The position numbers were made by a program, and so were the translations under genes. This document shows positions 50,567-58,423 of a DNA stretch of 64,000 bases, in pieces; position 1 is the first letter of the stretch, and every line of letters begins with the position of its first letter. Source of the stretch: Massilia sp. KIM (GTDB lineage Bacteria > Pseudomonadota > Gammaproteobacteria > Burkholderiales > Burkholderiaceae_D); assembly GCF_002007115.1 (NCBI RefSeq), contig NZ_MVAD01000002.1, forward strand, positions 372,001 to 436,000. Reading direction: 5' to 3'. Below the pieces are notes generated by a model. It made no database searches. It was given only the letters and a program-made list of their open reading frames with translations, and was not told the origin of the DNA.

Positions 50567-50956
50567 TTACTTCAGGTGATCCGAAATCAGCTTGGTCATC
50601 TCGAACATCGAGACCTGGCTCTTGCCACCGAAGACAGCTTTCAGCTTGTCGTCCGCGTTGATCATGCGGCGGTTCTCGGCGTCCTGCAGGTTCTTGCCCT
50701 TGATGTAGTCCCAGACTTTCTTGGTCACTTCGGTGCGTGGCAGTGGCTTGTCGCCCACGACGGCGGCCAGCGAAGACGACGGGGTCATCGCTTTCATGAA
50801 AGCGGCGTTCGGCTTGCGTGCTGCTGCCGGCTTGGCGGCTGCTTTCGGTGCTGCTTTTGCTGGAGCTGCCTTCTTTGCTGCGGGCTTGGCCGCCGCAGCC
50901 GGCTTGGCAGCGGCTTTCTTAGCTGGCGCTGCGGTGGATTTTTTGGCTGTTGCCAT
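50567..50956 (-). CDS. SWIB-domain protein with a histone-H1-like N-terminal tail
   Basis: A 129-residue protein in two parts. Residues 1-57 are a Lys/Ala/Pro-rich tail of KKAAAKPA-type units, like the C-terminal tail of histone H1. Residues 58-129 are a SWIB/MDM2-like domain (LPRTEVTKKVWDYIKGKNLQD, then ADDKLKAVFG). AGGAGG seven bases before the ATG at 50956 supports this start. It probably binds DNA through the tail and may compact the nucleoid; that role is inferred. It has its own terminator. Confidence 0.9.
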   Translation of the reverse strand: MATAKKSTAAPAKKAAAKPAAAAKPAAKKAAPAKAAPKAAAKPAAARKPNAAFMKAMTPSSSLAAVVGDKPLPRTEVTKKVWDYIKGKNLQDAENRRMINADDKLKAVFGGKSQVSMFEMTKLISDHLK

Positions 50957-51133
50957 CTTCGAGCCTCCTAAAACGAACACATGGAAAATTGCGCAATTTA
51001 TCGCACGGCTTATATTGGTGGCGTTTTACTGTTCGTGCAAGTCTTTTTCGACATTTTTTCACTCTGAGAAGCCTCAAAACGCCTGCCATTGGGTCCTTCA
51101 ACGCCCCAAAGGTGAAATACGCCGACAAAAGGC

Positions 51134-51171
51134 GCAAAAAAACCGCGTGGGCGCGAGGCCGCACGCGGTTC
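51134..51171 (-). terminator. Terminator of ffh
   Basis: On the minus strand, AACCGCGTG and CACGCGGTT form a nine-bp stem and a T-run follows. It lies about 20 bp past the ffh stop codon. Confidence 0.88.
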
Positions 51172-51189
51172 CATCAGGCCTAGAAAGGC

Positions 51190-52557
51190 TTAGCGCATAC
51201 CGGGCATCATGCCCTTCATCCCGCGCATCATCTTCATCAGGCCGCCGCCTTTGAGCTTCTTCATCATGGTCTGCATCTGGTCGTACTGCGTCAGCATGCG
51301 GTTCACTTCCTGCACCTGCACCCCCGCGCCGGCCGCGATGCGGCGCTTGCGGTTGGCCTTGATCAGCTCCGGCTTGGCGCGTTCGGCAGGGGTCATCGAG
51401 TCGATGATGCCGACCATGCGCCGCACCTGCTTCTCGGCCTGGTCCATGTTGGCGCCCGACGCGGCCTGCTGGAACTGGGCCGGCAGCTTGTCGAGCAGGC
51501 CGGCCATGCCGCCCATTTTCTTCATCTGGGTCAGCTGCGCCTTGAAGTCGTTCATGTCGAAGCGGCCGCCGACCTTGATCTTGTTGGCCAGGTCGGCCGC
51601 GGCCTTCTCGTCCACGCCCTTGCGCGCTTCCTCGACCAGGGCCAGGATGTCGCCCATGCCCAGCACGCGGTTGGCCATGCGCGCCGGATCGAAGGCTTCC
51701 AGGCCGTCCAGCTTCTCGGACACGCCGGCGAACTTGATCGGCTTGCCGGTCACGTGGCGCACCGACAGCGCCGCGCCGCCGCGCGAGTCGCCATCGAGCT
51801 TGGTCAGCACGATGCCGGTCAGGGGCAGGGCGTCGTTGAAGGCCTTGGCGGTGTTGATCGCATCCTGGCCCAGCATGGCGTCGACCACGAACAGGGTCTC
51901 CACCGGCTTGACGGCGGCGTGCACCGCGGCGATCTCCTGCATCATCGCCTCGTCGATGCCCAGGCGGCCGGCGGTGTCGATGATCAGGACGTCGTGGTAG
52001 TGCTTCTTGGCCCAGTCCAGCGCATTGCGGGCGATGTCGACCGGCTTGTCGCTGGCGGTGGTCGGGAAGAAGTCGGCGCCGACCTGCTTGGTCACCGACT
52101 CCAGCTGCGCGATCGCGGCCGGACGGTAAACGTCGGCCGAGACGGTCAGCACCTTCTTCTTTTTCTGCTCTTTCAGGTACTTGGCCAGCTTGCCGACGGT
52201 GGTGGTCTTACCCACGCCCTGCAGGCCGGCCATCAGGATGATCGCCGGCGGCTGCTGGGCGAAGGAGAGCTGGGCCGCGTCCGGACCGAGGTCGGCGCCC
52301 ATCAGGGCGGCCAGCTCGCGCTGCACCACGCCGACCAGGGCCTGGCCGGGGCTCAGCGAGCCGATCACTTCTTCGCCCAGCGCCTTTTCCTTCACCTTGG
52401 CGATGAATTCGCGCACCGCCGGCAGCGCCACGTCCGCCTCGAGCAGGGCCATGCGCACTTCGCGCAGCATCTCGGCGGTATTGGTCTCGGTCAGGCGAGC
52501 CTCGCCGCGCATGGTCTTGACGACCTTGGCAAGGCGTTGTGTCAGGTTATCTAGCAT
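51190..52557 (-). CDS. ffh: Signal recognition particle GTPase Ffh
   Basis: The protein core of the bacterial signal recognition particle, 455 residues. The NG domain has the G1 motif GLQGVGKTTT near residue 108, DTAGRLGID and TKLDGDSRGGAALS. The C-terminal M domain is Met-rich (MMKKLKGGGLMKMMRGMKGMM). The N terminus MLDNLTQRLAKVV is canonical. The 20 bases before the ATG (52557) have no Shine-Dalgarno match, and the likely -10 box ends only about eight bases upstream. Confidence 0.97.
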   Translation of the reverse strand: MLDNLTQRLAKVVKTMRGEARLTETNTAEMLREVRMALLEADVALPAVREFIAKVKEKALGEEVIGSLSPGQALVGVVQRELAALMGADLGPDAAQLSFAQQPPAIILMAGLQGVGKTTTVGKLAKYLKEQKKKKVLTVSADVYRPAAIAQLESVTKQVGADFFPTTASDKPVDIARNALDWAKKHYHDVLIIDTAGRLGIDEAMMQEIAAVHAAVKPVETLFVVDAMLGQDAINTAKAFNDALPLTGIVLTKLDGDSRGGAALSVRHVTGKPIKFAGVSEKLDGLEAFDPARMANRVLGMGDILALVEEARKGVDEKAAADLANKIKVGGRFDMNDFKAQLTQMKKMGGMAGLLDKLPAQFQQAASGANMDQAEKQVRRMVGIIDSMTPAERAKPELIKANRKRRIAAGAGVQVQEVNRMLTQYDQMQTMMKKLKGGGLMKMMRGMKGMMPGMR

Positions 52558-52564
52558 GGTTTAT

Positions 52565-52593
52565 CTAATATATATAAGGCGGGAATTCGACAA
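52565..52593 (-). promoter_or_regulatory. Predicted ffh promoter, very close to the start codon
   Basis: On the minus strand, TTGTCG (52593-52588) and TATTAG (52570-52565) are 17 bp apart, inside a TATATATATT-rich stretch. Transcription would start about at the ffh ATG itself, or within ten bases of it if the overlapping TATATA is used. Confidence 0.5.
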
Positions 52594-52775
52594 ACCTCCA
52601 TTTTACCCCGCGCAAGCCTCCACCGTTCGTGCTGACCACGGCATTCGGCCGGATTTTCGGCAAACCCACATTTTCTTGTCATAACGCAAACTAGGCGGTG
52701 CGGCCGCGTGGTGGTATTGCAGCCTAGTCTTTTCCTTTATGCATTACCAGAAGTCAGCGGAACGGAGAAACAGGT

Positions 52776-53747
52776 ATGGCAAACGCACTGTGCAAGATTC
52801 TTGCGACACTTTCCCTGCTGGCCGCCGCCAGCGCCCAGGCCCAGGACGTGGTCAGGCTCGGGAACCTCAAGCTGGCGCACTTCGGCGCCGTCTCCTATAT
52901 CAAGGAAATCGCGCCGAGCTGCGGCATCCAGGTCGAGGAGCGGGTTTTCCCCAAGGGCCTGGACGTCATGCAGGCCATCATCGCCGGCGAACTCGATGTC
53001 GGCGCCGCCGCCTCCGAGGCCGCGATCCAGGGCAGGGCGGGCGGCGCTCCGGTCTATGTGGTGGCCGGGTTCGCCCGTGGCGGCGCGCGCCTGGTCGCCC
53101 GGCCCGAGCTCGACATCCGCAGCGTGGCCCAGCTCAAGGGCAAGCGGGTGGGGGTGACGCGCGGCGCGATCCAGGAGGTGCTGCTGATGGCGGAACTCAG
53201 CCGCCATAACCTGAAGGCCGACGTCGCTCCCGGCAAGGACGTGCAGCTGGTCTACCTCTCCTATCCCGACCTCAACCAGGCCCTGATGGGCAAGCAGATC
53301 GACGCCATGATGCAGTCCGAGCCCCAGTCCTCGCAGGCCATCAACAAGGGCTTCGGGCGCGAGGTGCTCAAGCCCTACGGCACGCCGATCGGCGAACCGG
53401 TGCGCACCATGGTCATGACCGAGAAGTTCTACCGCGAGCGGCGCGCCCTGGCCGAGAAGTTCATGCGCTGCTTCGTCACCGCCACCAAGACCTTCATCGA
53501 CCAGCCCCAGAAGGCCGAGCAGTACGTGCGCGAAGCGATGTTCAAGAACCAGATCTCGGCCGATGACTTCCGCGACGCCATCGCCAACTCGCCCTTTTCG
53601 TTCGACATCACGCCCGAGCACATCCAGGTCACCACCGACATCATGGTCAAGACCGGCGTCGGCCGCATGGCGCGTCCGCCCCGGGCCGCCGACTGGGTGA
53701 AGCTCGACCTGCTGGCCGCCGCCAAGAGGAGCCTGCATGTCCAGTGA
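52776..53747 (+). CDS. Nitrate/sulfonate/taurine-type ABC transporter substrate-binding protein
   Basis: A 323-residue periplasmic binding protein with a signal peptide (LCKILATLSLLAAASAQA). It has the SsuA/TauA/NMT1-like pattern: VMQAIIAGELDVGAAASEAAIQG, then LKGKRVGVTRGAIQEVLL. GGAG lies nine bases before the ATG. The next gene starts 11 bases before this one stops, so the three-gene importer is one operon. The ligand could be a sulfonate, a nitrate-like anion or a pyrimidine precursor. Confidence 0.88.
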   Translation: MANALCKILATLSLLAAASAQAQDVVRLGNLKLAHFGAVSYIKEIAPSCGIQVEERVFPKGLDVMQAIIAGELDVGAAASEAAIQGRAGGAPVYVVAGFARGGARLVARPELDIRSVAQLKGKRVGVTRGAIQEVLLMAELSRHNLKADVAPGKDVQLVYLSYPDLNQALMGKQIDAMMQSEPQSSQAINKGFGREVLKPYGTPIGEPVRTMVMTEKFYRERRALAEKFMRCFVTATKTFIDQPQKAEQYVREAMFKNQISADDFRDAIANSPFSFDITPEHIQVTTDIMVKTGVGRMARPPRAADWVKLDLLAAAKRSLHVQ

Positions 53748-54585
53748 ACGCCGCATCGGCGCGCGCGCGGCCGCGCGCAACTGGGGCGCCATCGTGGTCG
53801 GGGCGGTGGCGCCGGTGCTGGCCGTCGCGCTCTGGCACGCGGTGGCCCAGGCGGGGCTGGTGAACCCGCAGATCCTGCCGGCGCCGCTGGACGTGGCGCG
53901 CAAATGGCTGGCCTACCTGCTGCCGCTGGAACCCTACGGCGGCCAGGGGAGCTGGCTGGCCTGGGCGCTGTCGGGCGAACTGGCGGTCGACACCGCCAGC
54001 AGCCTGTACCGGGTGGTGGTGGGTTTCGGCATCGGCGCCGGCCTGGCCCTGCCGCTCGGGCTGGCGATGGGCGCCAGCAGCGCCGTCTACGCCTGGCTGA
54101 ATCCCCTGTTGCAGATCCTGCGGCCGATCCCGCCGATCGCCTACATCCCGCTGGCGATCCTGTGGTTCGGGCTGGGCAACCCGCCGGCCGTGTTCCTGAT
54201 CGCGATCGGCGCCTTCTTCCCGGTGCTGATGAACACCATTGCCGGCGTGCGCCAGGTGGACGGCATCTACCTGCGCGCGGCGCGCAACCTGGGCGCCGGC
54301 GGCGGCACCCTGTTCCTGCGCGTGATCCTGCCGGCGGCCGTGCCCTACATCCTGTCGGGCATGCGCATCGGCGTGGGCACGGCCTTCATCGTGGTGATCG
54401 TGTCCGAGATGATCGCCGTGAACAACGGGCTGGGCTACCGCATCCTGGAAGCGCGCGAGTACTTCTGGTCCGACAAGATCATCGCCGGGATGATCACCAT
54501 CGGCATGCTGGGCCTGGCCATCGACCTCGGCATGGACCGCCTGAACCGCCATCTGCTGCGCTGGCACCGCGGCCTGGAGCACTGA
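53737..54585 (+). CDS. ABC transporter permease
   Basis: A 282-residue inner-membrane permease with six predicted helices. The cytoplasmic EAA loop is in the region GVRQVDGIYLRAARNLGAGG, and LRPIPPIAYIPLAILWFGLG is typical of the SsuC/TauC/NrtB type. It starts inside the 3' end of the binding-protein gene. The ATPase gene starts one base after its stop. It should form the channel of the importer. Confidence 0.9.
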   Translation: MSSERRIGARAAARNWGAIVVGAVAPVLAVALWHAVAQAGLVNPQILPAPLDVARKWLAYLLPLEPYGGQGSWLAWALSGELAVDTASSLYRVVVGFGIGAGLALPLGLAMGASSAVYAWLNPLLQILRPIPPIAYIPLAILWFGLGNPPAVFLIAIGAFFPVLMNTIAGVRQVDGIYLRAARNLGAGGGTLFLRVILPAAVPYILSGMRIGVGTAFIVVIVSEMIAVNNGLGYRILEAREYFWSDKIIAGMITIGMLGLAIDLGMDRLNRHLLRWHRGLEH

Positions 54586-54586
54586 C

Positions 54587-55411
54587 ATGGACGCACCGCA
54601 TACCCCCGTCATTCCCGACCTGGCGCAGATTCGCGTCGAGCGCGTGGGCAAGGTGTTCCAGAGCGGCGGCCGCGAGGTGGTGGCGCTGCGCGACATCGAC
54701 CTCGCCATCCCGCAGGGCCAGTTCACCTGCCTGCTGGGTCCTTCGGGCTGCGGCAAGTCGACGCTGCTGAACGCCGTCGCCGGCTTCGCCCTGCCGAGCA
54801 GCGGCAGCATCGTGGTCGACGGCCGCGAGGTGAGGGCGCCCGGGCCCGAGCGCGGCATGGTGTTCCAGGAGTACGCGCTATTCCCCTGGATGACGGTGGC
54901 GCAGAACATCGGCTTCGGGCTCGAGATCAAGGGCGTGCCCAAGCTTGAGCGCGAGGAGACGGTGGCGCGCCTGCTGCGGATGCTGTCGCTGACCGACTTC
55001 CGCCAGCGCTATCCGAAGGACCTGTCGGGCGGCATGCGCCAGCGGGTGGCGATCGCGCGGGTGCTGGCGCTGGACTCGCCGATCATGCTGATGGACGAGC
55101 CCTTCGGGGCGCTCGACGCGCTCACCCGGCGCAATCTGCAGGACGAGCTGCTGCGCATCTGGGCGGAGCTGGGCAAGACCATCCTGTTCGTCACCCACAG
55201 CATCGAGGAGGCGATCTACCTGGCCGACCGGATTGTGGTGATGACCTACCGGCCGGGGACGGTCAAGCGCGACCTGCTGGTCGGATTGCCGCGGGTGCGC
55301 GATCCGGCGGCGCCGGAATTCAACGCGCTCATGCGCGAGCTGGGGGAATTGGTGATGGAAGAGCAGCAGCGGCATCATCATGATGAGTTGAGGATGGCGG
55401 CGGTGGATTAG
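54587..55411 (+). CDS. ABC transporter ATPase
   Basis: A 274-residue ATP-binding subunit. Walker A is GPSGCGKST, the Q-loop is MVFQEYALFPW, the ABC signature is LSGGMRQRVAIARVL, and Walker B is LMDEPFGALDAL. The close relatives are SsuB/TauB/NrtD. It is the last gene of the importer operon. The C-terminal end (QRHHHDELRMAAVD) is not conserved. A 292-bp repeat-bearing gap follows. Confidence 0.92.
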   Translation: MDAPHTPVIPDLAQIRVERVGKVFQSGGREVVALRDIDLAIPQGQFTCLLGPSGCGKSTLLNAVAGFALPSSGSIVVDGREVRAPGPERGMVFQEYALFPWMTVAQNIGFGLEIKGVPKLEREETVARLLRMLSLTDFRQRYPKDLSGGMRQRVAIARVLALDSPIMLMDEPFGALDALTRRNLQDELLRIWAELGKTILFVTHSIEEAIYLADRIVVMTYRPGTVKRDLLVGLPRVRDPAAPEFNALMRELGELVMEEQQRHHHDELRMAAVD

Positions 55412-55494
55412 CGGGCGGCGTATTCGGATCGGCCGTGTTATTACCGGCCCGACTGTCCAGCCCACAGACCTCCTTACACCGTTAGCCGCAAAAC

Positions 55495-55594
55495 CGTCAT
55501 TCCGGCGAAGGCCGGAATCCAAGTTCGTAGCGTTGTGGTAACGCATGCAAACTTGGGTTCCGGCGGGGCCGCCGAGGCCTTCGCCGGAACGACG
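55495..55594. repeat. Two-arm REP-like element with an insertion in one arm
   Basis: The left arm has the standard TTCCGGCGAAGGCCGGAA core. The right arm has the same core interrupted by about 14 extra bases (CGGGGCCGCCGAGG) on one side of its stem. The rest of the 292-bp gap holds no gene. Confidence 0.88.
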
Positions 55595-55703
55595 TTTACG
55601 TTGACGTATGCATGGTTGTACCCGTCCATACGCAGGTCTATCCTCCCCCCGGCAAACCGCTCGGCCTTGCCCCCGGCCTTTCCCGATGGTGTAGACTTCC
55701 AGT

Positions 55704-56507
55704 ATGCAGAACACCCTATTTTTCGCCGCGGCACTCCTGTACGCGGTCTGCGCCCTGCTGCCGTCGCGCCAGGGCGCTGCCATTTCCGCCGTCACCGCGC
55801 TGGCCTGGGCCGCCCACGGCGTGGCGCTCGGCCTCGATGTGGTGATGCCGGGCCGCCTGCGGGTGGGGTTTGCCATCATGCTATCGTCCGCACTGTGGGT
55901 CTCGGTCGCCGCCTACTGGTTTGAAAACCGTAATTTCGCCCTCGACGGACTGCGCCGCCTGGTGATGCCCTTCGCCTTCGGCGCGGCCCTGCTGCCGGTG
56001 CTGTTCCCCGGCAGCCTGCTGCCGCTGGCCGGCAAGTCGGCCGCCTTCGGCTGGCACATCGCCGTGGCCGTGCTGGCCTACAGCACCCTGACCATCGCCG
56101 CCTTCCACGCCGTCCTGATGGCGCTGCAGGAAGCGCGGCTGCACACCCGCAGCGCCAACGCCGGCTGGTTCGGCGCGGCCCTCGACCAGCTGCCGGCCCT
56201 GCTGACCATGGAAAGGCTGCTGTTCCGCGTGATCTGGATCGGCTTCGTCCTGCTCAGCCTCACCGTGCTGTCCGGCCTGGTGTTCTCGGAAGAGCTGTTC
56301 GGCCGTCCGCTGGTGTTCGACCACAAGACCGTGTTCGCGCTCCTGTCCTGGGCCCTGTTCGCCGCGCTGCTGGCCGGGCGCAGGTGGCAGGGCTGGCGCG
56401 GCAAGACCGCGCTGCGCTTCACCCTGGCCGGCTTCGCCACCCTGGCGCTGGCCTATGTCGGCAGCCGCTTCGTGCTCGAAGTGGTGCTGCACAGGAGCGT
56501 CGCATGA
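55704..56507 (+). CDS. CcsA/YpjD-like cytochrome c assembly membrane protein
   Basis: A 267-residue inner-membrane protein with eight predicted helices and the HemC/CcsA cytochrome-assembly pattern, with conserved His in GWHIAVAVLAYSTL and FDHKTVFALLSW. In many proteobacteria this gene (ypjD) lies next to ffh. TAGACT at 55692-55697 could be a -10 box, which would place transcription start next to the ATG; no Shine-Dalgarno sequence is visible. Its stop codon overlaps the start of the PP0621-like gene. Confidence 0.85.
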   Translation: MQNTLFFAAALLYAVCALLPSRQGAAISAVTALAWAAHGVALGLDVVMPGRLRVGFAIMLSSALWVSVAAYWFENRNFALDGLRRLVMPFAFGAALLPVLFPGSLLPLAGKSAAFGWHIAVAVLAYSTLTIAAFHAVLMALQEARLHTRSANAGWFGAALDQLPALLTMERLLFRVIWIGFVLLSLTVLSGLVFSEELFGRPLVFDHKTVFALLSWALFAALLAGRRWQGWRGKTALRFTLAGFATLALAYVGSRFVLEVVLHRSVA

Positions 56508-56749
56508 GCCGCATCCTGTTCTGGATCGCCCTGATCGCCCTGGTCGTGTTCGCGGTGCGCAGCAAGCTGCGCGCCATCCAGCGCCGCAATACGCCGCCCC
56601 CGCCGCCGCGCCCGCCCGCCCAGGGCGGCGAGATCGAGGCCATGGCGCAATGCGCCCATTGCGGCGTCTACTTCCCGGCCTCGGAGGCGGTGCGCGCCGA
56701 TGGGCTGGACTACTGCTCGCCAGGCCACGTGCGCCTGCCGCCCCGGTAA
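56504..56749 (+). CDS. PP0621-family small protein
   Basis: An 81-residue protein with an N-terminal hydrophobic segment (LFWIALIALVVFAV), a Pro-rich linker and a C-terminal zinc-ribbon-like part (CAHCGVYFPASEAV, then YCSPGH). This is the PP0621-family layout. Its ATG overlaps the stop codon of the upstream CcsA-like gene (ATGA). It is six bases before pilS. The family's function is unknown; it may bind one zinc ion at the membrane. Confidence 0.88.
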   Translation: MSRILFWIALIALVVFAVRSKLRAIQRRNTPPPPPRPPAQGGEIEAMAQCAHCGVYFPASEAVRADGLDYCSPGHVRLPPR

Positions 56750-56755
56750 GCGCAC

Positions 56756-58414
56756 GTGGCGGGATCCCGGCCGCTGTCCGCCGAGGCGCGCGTCACCCTG
56801 TGGCGCTCGCTGCAAACCTTCACCGTCACCCGCGTCGTCATCGCGCTGGTGCTGCTGCTCTACCTCGGCCTCGATCTCGACAGCGGCCGTCTCCGCATCG
56901 ACCCGGTCAACGCCGAAACCTGCATCGCCTACGCGGCCGCCGCCATCCTGTTCGCCCTGGTGGCGGCGCGCTGGCAGCGCCGCTACCTGGTGCAGCTGGG
57001 CGTGCAAATCGCCACCGACCTGGCCGCGATCTCGCTGCTGTACCTGGCCTCGGGTGGCATGCGCAGCGGCCTGGGCATCCTCTACCTGTTCCCGCTGGCG
57101 GGCGCCGCCATCCTGGCGCCGCTGGTGCTGGCCTTGTTCTCGGCCTCGGTCGCGACCCTATTCCTGCTGCTCGAAAGCGTCTGGCAGCTGGTGCTGCACG
57201 AGCGCGAGCCGCCGCTGGTGCAGGCCGGCATGTACGGCGCCGCCTTCTTCGCCTGCGTGCTGCTGGTGAACCGGCTGGCCGCGCGCCTGCTCGGCCAGGA
57301 AGAACTGGCGAGCCGGCGCGGCACCGACCTGCGCGTCCAGCAGTCGATCAACCAGATCGTGATCGCCGACGTCGGCGACGGCATCCTGGTCGCCGACGAC
57401 GAGGGCCGTATCCATACCGGCAACCCGGCGGCGCGGCGCATGCTTGGCCTGGAGGGCAAGGCCGAGGGCTTCCGCCTGCAGGACGTGCCGGCCTTCGAGC
57501 CGGTGGCCGCGGCCTACATGGCCTGGCTGTCGGCGCCGGGCGAGGGCGCCTGGTTCGAGACCATCAAGCCCTGGCAGGAGGGGGAGGGCGCCGGCGGCGT
57601 GCGCGGCCGGCGCGACCAGCCGGTCCACCTCAAGCTGCGTTTCGCGCGGGTCGACACCGAAGGCCAGGCGGGCGGGCGCAGCGTGATCTTCATGCAGGAC
57701 GTGAGCGCCATCGAAAACCAGGCGCAGCAGCTCAAGCTGGCCTCGATGGGACGCCTGACCGCCAGCATCGCGCACGAGGTGCGCAACCCGCTGTCCGCGA
57801 TCGGCCACGCGACGGCCCTGCTGGCCGAGGACCTGCATGGTCCGGCCGAGGTGCGCCTGCTGAAGATCGTGGGCGACAACGTGGCGCGCGTGAACCGCAT
57901 GGTCGAGGACATCCTGCAGCTCTCGCGCAAGGCCCAGCCCAACGGCGAGCCGGTGCCGTTGGCCCACTTCCTGGCCGAGCTCAAGGCCGAATTCTGCGAA
58001 ATCCATGGTCTCGAGGGTGATATAGTCTGGCTGGGCGAGGCCGGCGACGCCACCGTGCGCTTCGATCCGCTGCACCTGCACGAAGTGCTGCTCAACCTGC
58101 TGAACAACGCGGTGCGCTACGCCAGCCGCAAGCCGGGCAGCATCCGCATCTTCCCGTCCAGCGACGCCACCGGACGCGCGGAACTGCACGTGCAGGACGA
58201 CGGACCCGGCATCACGCCCGAAGTGCGCGCCCACCTGTTCGAACCCTTTTACACCACCTCGAGCAAGGGCACCGGCCTTGGACTCTACCTGGCGCGCGAG
58301 CTGTGCCTGAACAACGATGCGAAACTCGACTATGAATACCGGTTCGACCAGACCGCGCTGGGCCCGCGCAAAGCCACGGGCCGCTTCGTCATCAGCTTCC
58401 TTAACGCCAAATAA
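56756..58414 (+). CDS. pilS: PilS-type sensor histidine kinase
   Basis: A 552-residue membrane sensor kinase that phosphorylates PilR to control type IV pilin genes. Several membrane helices cover about residues 25-180, and a PAS-like domain follows (ADVGDGILVADDEGRI). The phospho-acceptor His is in SIAHEVRNPLSAIGHA, and the ATPase has NLLNNAVRYA, DDGPGI and GTGLGLYLAREL. It begins with GTG, six bases after the PP0621-like gene. The pilS name rests on pairing with pilR and on neighbours. Confidence 0.86.
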   Translation: MAGSRPLSAEARVTLWRSLQTFTVTRVVIALVLLLYLGLDLDSGRLRIDPVNAETCIAYAAAAILFALVAARWQRRYLVQLGVQIATDLAAISLLYLASGGMRSGLGILYLFPLAGAAILAPLVLALFSASVATLFLLLESVWQLVLHEREPPLVQAGMYGAAFFACVLLVNRLAARLLGQEELASRRGTDLRVQQSINQIVIADVGDGILVADDEGRIHTGNPAARRMLGLEGKAEGFRLQDVPAFEPVAAAYMAWLSAPGEGAWFETIKPWQEGEGAGGVRGRRDQPVHLKLRFARVDTEGQAGGRSVIFMQDVSAIENQAQQLKLASMGRLTASIAHEVRNPLSAIGHATALLAEDLHGPAEVRLLKIVGDNVARVNRMVEDILQLSRKAQPNGEPVPLAHFLAELKAEFCEIHGLEGDIVWLGEAGDATVRFDPLHLHEVLLNLLNNAVRYASRKPGSIRIFPSSDATGRAELHVQDDGPGITPEVRAHLFEPFYTTSSKGTGLGLYLARELCLNNDAKLDYEYRFDQTALGPRKATGRFVISFLNAK

Positions 58415-58423
58415 GGAGCGGCC

